This document shows, one piece after another, positions 39,233-48,505 of a stretch of 64,000 nucleotides of DNA (positions are counted from its first letter, which is position 1; every line of letters begins with the position of its first letter). The stretch covers positions 62,001 through 126,000 of the forward strand of contig NZ_JMCC02000002.1 in assembly GCF_000737335.2 (NCBI RefSeq), given 5' to 3'. The notes beneath the pieces were generated by a model. That model was not told where the DNA came from, ran no database searches, and saw nothing but the letters and a program-made list of their open reading frames with translations. The stretch comes from Enhygromyxa salina (GTDB lineage: Bacteria > Myxococcota_A > Polyangia > Nannocystales > Nannocystaceae). Made by a program: the position numbers and the translations under genes.

Positions 39233-39730
39233 TCAGCGAGCGACGAGGTGCAGTTGGGGCGGCTCACTCGAGCCCAGCGCGAGCTCGACAAACCCGCGGA
39301 AGTCGGCCGTGAAGGCCCGAAGATCCAGGCCCGCGTAGCGATCACCCCCAACGGAATCCAGGGCGCCGTGCAGCTTGGCGAGCCCTCGATCCGCGAGCGC
39401 CCGGCAGGCCGCGGCCTGGCCCATGTGCGCCTTGAGGGCCGCCGCTGCGCATTGAATCAGCCCCTGCAAGAACATGTGCGCGGCCGTGTCTTGGGTGGCC
39501 TGGCGCCACAGCGACTCCCACGACTCGTGGGCCTCCCAGTAGCAGCGGTGATTGTAGAGGTCGACGCCCCAGCGGTAGTCGGGGTGTGCTCGCAAGCTGT
39601 GCTCGCCGCCCGCCCACGCGCTTGCTGGGTGCTGGGGAGCCGATGACGCCGACGGATGCGGCCCGCGGCCTGGTATGTACGGGCGAAGCGGGAGCTCACG
39701 CTCGGGGCAGTAGCGAGGACGGGGATCCAT
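39233..39730 (-). CDS. DUF309 domain protein
   Basis: A 165-residue protein with the DUF309 signature: DLYNHRCYWEAHESWESLW, HMFLQGLIQCAAAALK and a later helix with L.K... A short Pro-rich N-terminus (MDPRPRYCPERELPLRPY) precedes it. DUF309 proteins are small helical proteins of unknown biochemical function, found in many bacteria. The ATG at 39730 was chosen because homology is confined to the part after it; the frame to 39949 overlaps the divergent lipoprotein gene, whose start is 56 nt away. Confidence 0.82.
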   Translation of the reverse strand: MDPRPRYCPERELPLRPYIPGRGPHPSASSAPQHPASAWAGGEHSLRAHPDYRWGVDLYNHRCYWEAHESWESLWRQATQDTAAHMFLQGLIQCAAAALKAHMGQAAACRALADRGLAKLHGALDSVGGDRYAGLDLRAFTADFRGFVELALGSSEPPQLHLVAR

Positions 39731-39785
39731 GGGCGCCGGGCTCAAGGTAGCGCGATCGTGGGTGGTCGCTGGTAGCATCTGCGTG

Positions 39786-40742
39786 ATGATGCTCCACGCG
39801 CGAACGGGTGCCTCGAAACGCAGCTTCTTGCTCGCCTTGGCGCTGTTGCCCGCGTGTGATCGCTCGGACTCCAAGCCCGCGGTCGAAGTGGACCCGCCCG
39901 CGACCAAGACATGCGAGGCACAGCTTGCCCAAGCCTCTGCGCCGCTCACTCAGCTGGATGTGATTTCGAAGCGCGAGTGGCTAGGCGACAGTGCGCACTT
40001 GGTCGCGGCCGAGCTCGGCTCGGCTCCCTTCTCGCAGGTGATTCGGGTACGGCCCGAGGGGGTGAGTTGGGGCCCCCTCGGCGTTGTGTGGGAGTTCGAA
40101 GAGGGGTCCGAGCCGCTGCACGAGCAGACGGTCGATAGGCTCGGCGACGAAATTGGGCGTCACAGCGACGAGACGATCGCGCTGGCCATCGCGCCCGATG
40201 TACCGTGGGCCCGCGTGGTGGCGGTGGCCGATGTTGTTGTCGACGCGGGCGTCACTGAAGTGGTGTTGCTCTTTCGCGGCCCTGCCTTCGTGCCCGCCTC
40301 AAAGCTACAGCTGCGCGCGGCTGGGTCTCCCATGTGGGAGCACGCGAAGCAGCTCCTCGCGCCGTGCCCAGAAGCGACCTATGCCTTTGGCGGTCTGGGC
40401 TACCCAGCACAGCCGGTCTACCCGGACTTTGGCCGCGACCTTCTCGAGGCGCTCGGACACTGCGGTTGCGCCATCGACATCCAAGCCACGGTCGAACTCG
40501 CGGTCTCGGTCGCGATGCCGAAGACCTCGGTCGACGGTGTGGTCGTGAAGTGGTCGCCAGATGCGGAGACACGAGTGAGCTATCCAGCGCAGCGGCCTTG
40601 GGGTGAGGTCGCGGTGGCGCTTGCAAAGCGGCGAGGCACCGTGCGCTGGGCCATGCCGCCGCCACCGCCAGAACTCCCGGACGACGAGTTCCTCGACGAG
40701 GAGCTCATGCAGCCCAAGGACGAGATCAAGCGGCTCGATTAG
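39786..40742 (+). CDS. Predicted lipoprotein, function unknown
   Basis: A 318-residue protein beginning MMLHARTGASKRSFLLALAL with lipobox LPAC. The mature part has no family I recognise. It contains a few cysteines (CEAQLAQA, CPEATYAF, CGCAIDIQ) and ends in a Pro-rich, acidic tail (MPPPPPELPDDEFLDEELM). The in-frame start at 39729 would bury the signal peptide, so ATG 39786/39789 is preferred. Divergent from the DUF309 gene; 57 nt before another lipoprotein gene in the same direction. Confidence 0.7.
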   Translation: MMLHARTGASKRSFLLALALLPACDRSDSKPAVEVDPPATKTCEAQLAQASAPLTQLDVISKREWLGDSAHLVAAELGSAPFSQVIRVRPEGVSWGPLGVVWEFEEGSEPLHEQTVDRLGDEIGRHSDETIALAIAPDVPWARVVAVADVVVDAGVTEVVLLFRGPAFVPASKLQLRAAGSPMWEHAKQLLAPCPEATYAFGGLGYPAQPVYPDFGRDLLEALGHCGCAIDIQATVELAVSVAMPKTSVDGVVVKWSPDAETRVSYPAQRPWGEVAVALAKRRGTVRWAMPPPPPELPDDEFLDEELMQPKDEIKRLD

Positions 40743-40799
40743 GCGGGGACGCTCCTGCTCGGACTTGGTCAGGCCAGCCTCTGTGCTAGAGTTGGCTCC

Positions 40800-41807
40800 A
40801 TGGTTACGCCTCGTGCCGTCTCGCTGACAATTGGGTTTGGGTGGTTCGCCATCGCCTGCAGCAGCCCCGCCCCGCGTGAGGACAGCGGCACGAACGGTTT
40901 CACGAGCGCGAGCTCGGGCGCCACCACCACCGAGGACTCGACCAGCGCGGGCACGACCGTGAGCGAGACCAGCACCGAGACCGAAGACTCCGCTGACAGT
41001 CACATCAAGTTCGACCACATCGACTCCGATCATCCCAGTGGCGGTTGCGATCCCGATCAGATCCCCGACACGAACGGGTTTACCTTCGTCAAGACGATCG
41101 AGCTCGGCATCGACACATTGCAGGCCGGCTTCTACGACAGCACGCGGGATCGAGTCGTGGTGTTCTCTTACTTCGGTGAGGGTCGCGTACTGGACATTCA
41201 GGGAAACATCCTCGAACAGGTTCAAGCCCCGCCCGAGGCCCTGCCCAAGCTCGATGGAGGCGCCTACGATCTCGCCAGCGACCTCGCGCTGCTGATCAAC
41301 CAAGACTGCGATCTGGTCGAGGTTGACCCCGAGACCTTTGCGACCCACGCGGTCATCCCTCTGGGCATGGCCCACAACATGTCGATCTGTGCCGGGCTCG
41401 CGATCGATCCAATGTCCAACCTCTACATTGCCAGCCACGGCACCGATGAGCTGGTGGTGCTGGATCGCAGCGGACAAGTCGAGCAATTCCGCGTCGACAT
41501 GTTGGGCATCGGCATGCCTGGCTTCGACGGTATCGCCGAGATCGCGGGCAGCGAGAACTTTCTGATCAACTCGACGACAAACTTGACCGCCGCGATCATC
41601 GCCGCCGATGGGTCGCTGATCGCTGGGCCTGGGCTCGTTGGCGACGCGCCGATCATGGGCGGCGGCGCCGTTGGTCAGCCCGACAGCATGCTGACAATCT
41701 GCACCAACGGCCACACCTGGGTGTGCGACGCGTACGAGACCAGCTGCTCCGACTTTGCCCCGGACGACGGCGACAAGATGGCCTGTGGCTGCCTGGTCGT
41801 GGGCTGA
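40800..41807 (+). CDS. Lipoprotein with predicted beta-propeller-like domain
   Basis: A 335-residue lipoprotein: signal MVTPRAVSLTIGFGWFAIAC, then a Ser/Thr/Glu linker of about 60 residues, then a repeated-sheet domain with phrases such as GFYDSTRDRVVVFSYFGEGR, AIDPMSNLYIASHGTDELVV and GSENFLINSTTN. These fit the blades of an NHL- or SMP-30-like propeller. Six cysteines suggest disulfides. Binding or sensing outside the cell is the likely role, but no ligand can be named. It converges with the Gly-Asp lipoprotein gene, the two stops almost touching. Confidence 0.7.
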   Translation: MVTPRAVSLTIGFGWFAIACSSPAPREDSGTNGFTSASSGATTTEDSTSAGTTVSETSTETEDSADSHIKFDHIDSDHPSGGCDPDQIPDTNGFTFVKTIELGIDTLQAGFYDSTRDRVVVFSYFGEGRVLDIQGNILEQVQAPPEALPKLDGGAYDLASDLALLINQDCDLVEVDPETFATHAVIPLGMAHNMSICAGLAIDPMSNLYIASHGTDELVVLDRSGQVEQFRVDMLGIGMPGFDGIAEIAGSENFLINSTTNLTAAIIAADGSLIAGPGLVGDAPIMGGGAVGQPDSMLTICTNGHTWVCDAYETSCSDFAPDDGDKMACGCLVVG

Positions 41808-41808
41808 G

Positions 41809-42540
41809 CTACTGGTCGTAGACGCAGATCGGATCAATCCCAACGTTCTCCGATTGGCACTTCATTCCCATCGGACAGACTTGGTTGTTGTCGCAGCTGA
41901 TGAAGCAGCGCTTCTGGAAGAAGTTGCCGTTCACGAAGATGCACTTGATGGTGTGCTCCGGGACCGCGGGGCAGTCGTTGACGTTGTTGCAGTTCTGCGA
42001 GCAGACCTGATAGTCGTCGAAGTTGTCGACGAAGCAGTACTCGTCGGGCAGGCACTGGGCGTCTTGATTGTTTGGACAGTTGCCGTAGAAATCGTCGCCG
42101 TCGCCGTCGCCATCGCCGGTTGTGTCGCCGTCGCCGTCGCCGTCGCCGGTTGTGTCCCCGTCACCATCGCCGGTTGTGTCCCCGTCACCATCGCCGGTCG
42201 TGTCGCCGTCGCCGTCACCAGTCGTGTCGCCGTCCCCGTCGCCGTCGCCGGTCGTGTCGCCGTCGCCGTCGCCGTCGCCGGTCGTGTCCCCATCCCCGTC
42301 GCCATCGCCATCGCCATCGCCGGGATCTCCATCGCCCGAGTCGCCGTCCCCAGGGTCGCCATCGCCGTCGCCGCTGGACATCGAGGCGCTGCCTGACTCT
42401 CCGGCCCCCGACTCGGAGGTTGCGCCCGTCGAGCCGCTGTCCTCTGTCGCCGCGCCGTTCCCGCTGCCCACCCCGTCGAAGCTGCAGGCAAGCACGAGGG
42501 TGAGGCACGTGAACAGACCGAGAGTCCCGAGGCGATGCAT
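41809..42540 (-). CDS. Gly-Asp repeat lipoprotein with cysteine-rich C-terminal domain
   Basis: A 243-residue lipoprotein: signal MHRLGTLGLFTCLTLVLAC, Gly/Ser linker, a Gly-Asp repeat of about 90 residues, then an ~85-residue domain rich in Cys and Asn (NCPNNQDAQCLPDEYCF, CSQNCNNVNDCPAV, CFISCDNNQVCPMGMKC). About twelve cysteines suggest a disulfide-knotted, EGF-like module at the surface. The architecture (lipid anchor, Gly-Asp stalk, head) is the same as in the FGE-type lipoprotein at 16551, with a different head. Function unknown. Confidence 0.8.
   Translation of the reverse strand: MHRLGTLGLFTCLTLVLACSFDGVGSGNGAATEDSGSTGATSESGAGESGSASMSSGDGDGDPGDGDSGDGDPGDGDGDGDGDGDTTGDGDGDGDTTGDGDGDGDTTGDGDGDTTGDGDGDTTGDGDGDTTGDGDGDGDTTGDGDGDGDDFYGNCPNNQDAQCLPDEYCFVDNFDDYQVCSQNCNNVNDCPAVPEHTIKCIFVNGNFFQKRCFISCDNNQVCPMGMKCQSENVGIDPICVYDQ
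42094..42372. repeat. Hexanucleotide repeat tract encoding (Gly-Asp)n
   Basis: GCCGTC-type units with regular GGTTGTGTC or GGTCGTGTC interruptions that encode Thr-Thr on the minus strand, giving a higher-order period (GDGDTT and GDGDGDTT). The units keep the reading frame when they expand or contract. Confidence 0.95.
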
Positions 42541-42741
42541 GTGCAGAGCATGTCAGCGGACATGCTCGCGGCGCAATGGCTCTCGATCCAGGCTGAATTC
42601 CGACGCCCGATCCGCGATCCACGGGCGCGCAGCCGGGCGCTGCACACGTGAGCATGCGCGTTCATCCACGGCCCGAATGCACCTGGAAATACGGGTATCG
42701 CAGACTAGCCTCCCGCGTCCCCGCGTAGGGACCCAAGATCA

Positions 42742-44151
42742 ATGCAGTCGCAGGGACCAGAGCGGCCGTCGCCAGACGCGTCCGAGTCGGGCTCGGGGTT
42801 CGCCTCGACGCTCGTGCTGGTGCGCAAGCTGCTGGCGATCGCCGGGCCGGTCGTGCTCACGCAGCTGGGCATGATGGGCTTTGGCCTGGTCGACACGCTC
42901 ATGCTCGGTCGGGTTGGCGTCGCGCAGCTCGACGCGGCGGCGCTCGGCAACGTGTGGCTGTGGGGCACGATGATGTTTGCGATGGGCGTGGTGTTTGGGC
43001 TCGACCCGATCATCGCCCAGGCCCACGGCCGCGGGGACAGCGAGCGCACGGGGCTCGCGCTGCAGCAGGGCATGGTCGTCGCGGGGTTGCTCTCGGTCCC
43101 GCTGATCGCTTCGGCGTGGGTCGCCGAGGAAGTGCTGCTGATGTTCAGCCAAGAACCCGAGCTCGCGCGCATGGCCGAGACCTACCTGCGCACGCAAGCC
43201 TGGAGCCTGCTCCCGCTGCTTTGCTTCTACGTGCTGCGGCAGTACCTGCAAGGTCGCGAGCTGGTCGCGGCCGCGCTGTGGGTCACCTTGCTGGCCAACG
43301 TCTGCAACATCGTCGGCAACGAGCTGCTGATCTTTGGCGTGTCAATTGGCGGGCTCGAGCTCCCGGCCATGGGCCTGAAGGGGGCCGCGCTCGCCAGCGG
43401 GATCACCCGCGCATGCTTGGCCGTTGGCCTGGTCGCGTGGACGTGGATCAAGGGGCTGCACCACGGCGCCTGGCAGCCGTGGAGCACGCGCGCCCTGGAT
43501 CCGCGCGGACTGCTCGAGGTGCTTCGCTACGGGGTCCCCGTTGGCCTGCAGTACACCCTGGAAGTCTGGGCGTTTCAGGCTTCAACGCTGCTCGCGGGCG
43601 AGCTTGGCCGCAACGCGCTGGCGGCTCACACGATCGTGCTCAACCTCGCGTCCGTGACCTTCATGGTCCCGCTGGGCATCTCGTTTGGGGTCAGCACCGT
43701 GATCGGCAACCTGCTTGGATCTGGGCGGTTGAAGTCGGCCCAGCGCACCGCCTGGATCGGGTTCGCGCTCGGGGGTGGCGCGATGCTGGTCTCGGCCTGC
43801 GTGTTGATCTCGCTGCGGCACGTGCTGCCGGGTGTGTACACCGACGAACTCGCGGTCTTGACCCTCGCGGCGGGGATTCTGCCGATCGCCGCCGCGTTTC
43901 AGCTGTTCGACGGCCTGCAGGTGGTGGGCGGCGGGATCCTGCGCGGGACCGGCGACACCTTGCCCGCCGCGGTGTTCAACGGCGTGGCCTACTACGGGGT
44001 CGCGCTGCCGCTGGCGGCCTACTTCGTGCTGGTCCGTGGAGCCGGGCTCGAGGCGATCTGGTGGTCGTTGGCGCTGGGTTTGGCGCTGGTCGCCGGGACC
44101 TTGCTGATCTGGGTGCGCCGGCGCGGTCCGGCGTTCGCGGCCGAGGCCTGA
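42742..44151 (+). CDS. MATE family efflux transporter (NorM-like)
   Basis: A 469-residue protein with twelve predicted membrane helices in two halves. Family markers: LAIAGPVVLTQLGMMGFGLV and DTLMLGRVG at the start, MFAMGVVFGLDPIIAQAHG, GVPVGLQYTLEVWAFQ at the start of the second half, and GGGILRGTGDTLPAAVFN near the end. MATE proteins export cationic drugs and metabolites against Na+ or H+. It is about 5 kb from the PKS cluster, so export of the polyketide is possible, but nothing ties it to that operon. A hydrophilic leader of ~25 residues precedes the first helix. Confidence 0.93.
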   Translation: MQSQGPERPSPDASESGSGFASTLVLVRKLLAIAGPVVLTQLGMMGFGLVDTLMLGRVGVAQLDAAALGNVWLWGTMMFAMGVVFGLDPIIAQAHGRGDSERTGLALQQGMVVAGLLSVPLIASAWVAEEVLLMFSQEPELARMAETYLRTQAWSLLPLLCFYVLRQYLQGRELVAAALWVTLLANVCNIVGNELLIFGVSIGGLELPAMGLKGAALASGITRACLAVGLVAWTWIKGLHHGAWQPWSTRALDPRGLLEVLRYGVPVGLQYTLEVWAFQASTLLAGELGRNALAAHTIVLNLASVTFMVPLGISFGVSTVIGNLLGSGRLKSAQRTAWIGFALGGGAMLVSACVLISLRHVLPGVYTDELAVLTLAAGILPIAAAFQLFDGLQVVGGGILRGTGDTLPAAVFNGVAYYGVALPLAAYFVLVRGAGLEAIWWSLALGLALVAGTLLIWVRRRGPAFAAEA

Positions 44152-44267
44152 CCCGCTCTCGAGCACCGTTCGCACCCGGGCGAGAAGCCCCCCGTGAGCT
44201 GAAAACCGACCCGATCGAGCCAGACGCATGATATGAGAGTCACGCTCCTGCTCTTGGACGCTCCATC

Positions 44268-45077
44268 ATGCTCGCGCCTCGCTGCTCCCTTCGCCGTGTC
44301 TGTTCATCCTCGCTCTTGCTCGCGGGCCTGCTGGGCTCGCTTGGGTGCAGCGACCTCGGCACTCACGAGCTGGCGATCGAAGGCAACGAAGCGATCACCC
44401 AGAGCATCGAAGCCAGCGCAACCGACGGCTGGACGATCACCTTCACCAGCTTCGTCGTGGTCGTGCATGATCCCGGCCTGATCGAGCGCACCGACAACAA
44501 GCCAACCTGGGTGCGCGTCAACGGGGTCACGGTGTGGGAGCTCGTCAGCGATCTCGCCGAGGGTGAAGCGCTCAGCCGGCAGATCCGCGCGACCAACTAC
44601 GACGGCGCCGACTTCCGCATCGCCCCGGCCAGCGCAAGCAGCTACGACGCTGCGACCGGCAACGCAACCACCGAGCAGGTCGAGGCCGCCGTCGATGGTG
44701 GGTGGTCGATCCACGTGATCGGCAGCGCCAGCGACAACACGCGCTCGGTCGACTTCGACTGGACCTTTGACACGAACACGCGCTACCGCTGCAAATTCGA
44801 GGGCGATGACGTTGTGGAGCTGACCGCCGACGGCACCGAGACCTCGGTGATCGAGATCATGGGCGACGTCCTGTTTCGCACGGCAGTAGAGACCCCCGAG
44901 GCGCCACTGGTGTTTCAGCCGGTCTACGACGCCGACGTGAACGCCGACGGGCAGGTCACGAACGAGGAGCTCGAGGCGGCCGGGCTGATGGATACGATGG
45001 TCGAGCTGACCCGCGAGCTCGGTGGCGTGCGCGGGGCAGGGGCGTGCGCGGGGTTCGAGGGCGGCGCGAACGACTGA
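44268..45077 (+). CDS. Lipoprotein with C-terminal EF-hand/dockerin-like loop
   Basis: A 269-residue lipoprotein: signal MLAPRCSLRRVCSSSLLLAG, lipobox SLGC, then a beta-rich domain (TDGWTITFTSFVVVVHDPG, TYRCKFEG-like strands) with GGWSIHVIGSASDNTR. Near the end is a calcium-loop motif, DADVNADGQVTNEEL (D-x-D/N-x-D-G-x-x-x-x-E), followed by a helix. Only one such loop is present. Function unknown; Ca2+ binding at the cell surface is inferred from the loop. The last residues are Gly/Ala-rich with one Cys pair. Confidence 0.72.
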   Translation: MLAPRCSLRRVCSSSLLLAGLLGSLGCSDLGTHELAIEGNEAITQSIEASATDGWTITFTSFVVVVHDPGLIERTDNKPTWVRVNGVTVWELVSDLAEGEALSRQIRATNYDGADFRIAPASASSYDAATGNATTEQVEAAVDGGWSIHVIGSASDNTRSVDFDWTFDTNTRYRCKFEGDDVVELTADGTETSVIEIMGDVLFRTAVETPEAPLVFQPVYDADVNADGQVTNEELEAAGLMDTMVELTRELGGVRGAGACAGFEGGAND

Positions 45078-45680
45078 GCCGTGTGTCAGCGCCGGAGTCG
45101 TTTGTGGAACTCGACCGGCGCGGCACCAAGCGCGCGAAAAACCTCAATTACGGACGAAGACATGAGCGATGCGCCTCACTTTCTCTGCGACCACCACGTG
45201 GTGCTCGAGATCGGATTTCCGCGCCTCGTCAGTTGGCCAAGTCGGCTCGACGAGGCGGGCGTGCTCCCAGAGCGCCGCGCCAGCGAGTAACCCCGCCATC
45301 GGCCCACGGACGCGCGTGTCCTCTGCCCAGAACGCTTCTTTAGACGACCGCACGCGCGCCCACCCACGGTCGCGAAAGGCCAACAAGGATGCCCGTGTCA
45401 AACCCTGAGCCACGATCGCCAAGCTAACACGCCGCCGCGTCGCCGACCCCGAGGTCATCCAGGCCGCGCCGTCGCGCGCTCGCGTCTGCACACCACACCC
45501 AATCCCCACGCCGACCCCCGCAACCCCGCTCCCCGGGCCGGTCTCCGCGTGCGCGAAAATCTTGCTTGCGGCCGCCGCGCCGGTTGATCCATAGTCCCGC
45601 TGCGGCTCGCTGGCGTCCAACGTCCAGTACGCCGAGGCGCCCGCAAGCGGGCGAGAGCCTCGACCGAGCTGAAAACGGTC
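45078..45680. other. Leader region of the retron operon, with a doubtful minus-strand ORF
   Basis: This 600-bp stretch should hold the promoter of the four-gene operon starting at 45681; I could not pick out promoter boxes. On the minus strand, 45144-45458 (MTSGSATRRRVSLAIVAQGL) encodes a 104-residue frame of natural-looking composition with no known family. It may be a small gene or chance. Confidence 0.35.
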
Positions 45681-48473
45681 ATGAATCGGGAAGTCACCTA
45701 CGAGGACATCACTGGGGCGGTCGAGAACCGGGATCCGCAGCTCGCCGATCTCGTCGTCCGCTACCTCCTGTTGCCGGACCCACCCGAGGACCGGGCGGAG
45801 GAGGCGGAGCAGAGCGAGGCACGCCCGCTGTCGCAAGACGCGTGGACGCTGCAGAAGCTCCGCAGCACGCTGGCGCCCTACTCGCTGTGGGGCAAGAGCG
45901 CGGATGAGGTCAAGAACATCCGGCTCGACGCGTGGGAGCAGCTGATGGCCGCTGCCCACCCGCCGCCGCGGCTGCGCTTGGGCGACCTGCTGATCTCGAT
46001 CTACGAGCGCGGCGAAGAGTCCGATCGCTCGGCCCTGGTCGACATCTTCCGCAGCGCCAAGCTGGGCTGGGGCGTGTGGCGGGCCGCCAAGCACATCTAC
46101 AAGCAGGCGGAGCAGCGCCACGACGCCGAGCTGTTTGGCGTGCTCGCGTGGCGGCTGGACGTCTACCACCGCAGCCCCAACCACCCCAACGAGGTCTCGC
46201 AAGCCACGACCACGTACATGCGTCGGCGGGCGTGGCGATACCTGCGGCAGCTCGGCAACGCCGTCCCGGAGCTGTACCCGCAGTTCGCCGTGCAGGTGCT
46301 GCGTCACTACGAGCGCGACTTCAACCCCTACGGCTGCTGGATCATCCAGCAGATCTGGAATCACCAGGCGCTGATCGGCCGCCGCAACGCGGGCTGGAAT
46401 GCACAGCCGCCCGACAAGCTCAGCAACCGGGCCTACGACAAGGCCTGGAAGATCTCGGCCGAGCCGCTGCTGCGCCTGATCGAAGACTCGGAGAACGACG
46501 GGGTCCTGCGCTTCGCAACCCGCTCGCTCGAGGCCGACTTCCCCGAGACCCTGCGCGAGGTCGACCCGGCCTGGCTCGGGCGGCTTGGCAAGAAGCCCGC
46601 CGGCTCGGTCCACGAGTTCGTGGTCTCGCTGCTCGAGGGCAGCCCGGAATTCCACCAGAGCAAGCTTGCGGGCTTGGGGCTGCACGACATGGTGCTCGAG
46701 CTGCTTGGCTCGCCCAGTGAGAAGGCGGCCAAGTACGCGATCGACTACGCCAACGCGCACGGCGGCAAGATCACCGCGGCCCGCTTGATCGAGCTGTTGC
46801 GCACGGGGACCAAGGCCGCGCAGAAGTTCGCAGAGGCCCGGCTCGAGAAGCTCTCGCCCAAAGACATCGGGCTGGTCGGGCTGGTCGGGCTGCTGGGCAC
46901 GTCGGCCCAAAAATTTGCGATCAAGATGATCGAGTCGGGCTTCACCCCGGCGGATCTGAGCCCCGAGCTCTACACGGATCTGCTGGTGGGTGGCTGGCAG
47001 CAGCGCCGCTGGGTCGAAGAGTTCTTCAACAAGCACAAGCAACAGCCCTCGGCCGAGCTGCTCAAGTTCGCGGCCCAGAGCCCCAAGCTGGGCTACTGGG
47101 ACAAGCGGGCGGCGTTCCAGGCCCTTGGCTCGCGCAAGGCCAGCGAGATCGGCGTGGAGTGGATCAAGCAAAAGCTGCTCGACCCCGAGTTCTCCGACGA
47201 GGTCGGCGGGTGGCTGAGCAACGGCATGCTCAAGGGCGATCAGCTCGACGTGGAGTGGCTCAAGGGCCTGAGCATGAACGCCCGCCTGCGCGGCGTGGCG
47301 CTGCGGGTGCTCGGCAACACCAAGCTGGTCGCGCCCAAGCGGGTTGGCCTGGGTTGGCTGCTGGTGATGGCGCGGCAGTCGGATCCCGAGCTGTACGGGT
47401 TCGCCCGCAACCACCTGCTCGAGCACTTCGAGCCAAGTGACTTTGGCGTGGGCTCCGAGCCGGGCGCGGGCTTGGATCGGCTGTGGTCCATGGCGGTCGG
47501 CAAGCAAGAGCCAGAGTCGGTCCGCAAGGTCGCGCAGACCTATCTGTTGTTCCACCACCCGCAGATCGGGCCAGATCGCGAAGACCCGCTGCACGGCGTG
47601 CTCGAGCCCAAGCTCAGCTCGTCGGACTACGCGCTCGAGCGGGTGGCCGCGAGCTTGGTCGACCCGCGCCCCGACGTGCGTCGGTTCGCGGCCGAGGTCG
47701 GTAGCCAAGAGCTGGTCCGCTGGGGCGACCGCGAGCTGGTCTATCGGCTCGCGGCCAACGAGTACAAGGAGCCGCGCAAGATCGGCAGCGAAGCGCTGCT
47801 CGAGATCGGTGAGGTCCACGAAGGCAAGCCGGCCGCGCCCGTCGAGTGGCTGGTCGCGTCGCGGGTGTTTGCGCTGGCCGAGAGCTCGGTCAAGTCCAGC
47901 CGCGAGGTCGCGTCGGCGTTGATCCGGCGTCACTATCATCGCCTGGGCGGCGCGGCGAAGCTGGCGTGGCTGATGGAGAGCCCCGACCGCGAGGTCCGGC
48001 TGTTCGCGGTTCGGCTGCTGTGGGATCAGCATCGGCCGCTCACGATCCCGGCCAGCTGGAAGCCAAAGAAGGGCCCCGGCGCCCGGCCCGGCGCGGGCTC
48101 CGACCAGGATCCCTTGCCAGAGGGAGCCGAGCGGTTCGAGACCGGCGAGGCCCTGCGCCAGTTCCTGCGCACGGTCATGTTTGGCCTGCCCCCCGGCCGC
48201 GTCGAGCGACGCGAGCCGATCGAGGGCCTGCCCACGCGGCGGCTGTCCGCCAGCGAGGGCAAGCGGCGGCTGATCGGTGTGGTCCGTGAGCTCGCCGTGG
48301 AAGACCGAGAGTTCGCAACGATCGCCGTCAGCGTGCTCGACGAGTTCATGCACTCGCACGCCCGCGGCGAGTGGCAAAGCTGCGTGGCCGCGATCGCGCG
48401 GATCCGCCAGGCTCACCCCGACATCAGCACTGCGCTGCCGGCCGCCATGCAGGACGAGCGGCAGTCGGCCTGA
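45681..48473 (+). CDS. Large helical-repeat (HEAT-like) protein, first gene of the retron operon
   Basis: A 930-residue soluble protein built almost entirely of helical hairpins. N-terminal MNREVTYEDITGAVENRDPQ, then an ARM/HEAT-like series (LRLGDLLISIYERGEESDRS, HDMVLELLGSPSEKAAKYAI, SLVDPRPDVRRFAAEVGSQE, LMESPDREVRLFAVRLLWDQ). No enzyme motif was seen. Near the C-terminus is a short Pro/Gly linker (KPKKGPGARPGAGSDQDPLP). Such solenoids usually bind proteins or nucleic acids. It is followed 32 nt later by the giant HEAT gene, and the whole run to the reverse transcriptase is one operon. I infer that it is an effector or scaffold subunit of a retron defence system. Confidence 0.8.
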   Translation: MNREVTYEDITGAVENRDPQLADLVVRYLLLPDPPEDRAEEAEQSEARPLSQDAWTLQKLRSTLAPYSLWGKSADEVKNIRLDAWEQLMAAAHPPPRLRLGDLLISIYERGEESDRSALVDIFRSAKLGWGVWRAAKHIYKQAEQRHDAELFGVLAWRLDVYHRSPNHPNEVSQATTTYMRRRAWRYLRQLGNAVPELYPQFAVQVLRHYERDFNPYGCWIIQQIWNHQALIGRRNAGWNAQPPDKLSNRAYDKAWKISAEPLLRLIEDSENDGVLRFATRSLEADFPETLREVDPAWLGRLGKKPAGSVHEFVVSLLEGSPEFHQSKLAGLGLHDMVLELLGSPSEKAAKYAIDYANAHGGKITAARLIELLRTGTKAAQKFAEARLEKLSPKDIGLVGLVGLLGTSAQKFAIKMIESGFTPADLSPELYTDLLVGGWQQRRWVEEFFNKHKQQPSAELLKFAAQSPKLGYWDKRAAFQALGSRKASEIGVEWIKQKLLDPEFSDEVGGWLSNGMLKGDQLDVEWLKGLSMNARLRGVALRVLGNTKLVAPKRVGLGWLLVMARQSDPELYGFARNHLLEHFEPSDFGVGSEPGAGLDRLWSMAVGKQEPESVRKVAQTYLLFHHPQIGPDREDPLHGVLEPKLSSSDYALERVAASLVDPRPDVRRFAAEVGSQELVRWGDRELVYRLAANEYKEPRKIGSEALLEIGEVHEGKPAAPVEWLVASRVFALAESSVKSSREVASALIRRHYHRLGGAAKLAWLMESPDREVRLFAVRLLWDQHRPLTIPASWKPKKGPGARPGAGSDQDPLPEGAERFETGEALRQFLRTVMFGLPPGRVERREPIEGLPTRRLSASEGKRRLIGVVRELAVEDREFATIAVSVLDEFMHSHARGEWQSCVAAIARIRQAHPDISTALPAAMQDERQSA

Positions 48474-48505
48474 GCCACGAGATCGACACAGGCACGAGAT
48501 CGACG

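Noticed and set aside
45144..48416. A 1,090-codon open frame on the minus strand
   Set aside because: It lies opposite the 930-residue helical-repeat gene and is the usual high-GC antisense shadow; composition is Arg/Leu/Gln-rich without domains. Only its last ~100 codons, beyond the real gene, were kept as a doubtful possibility.
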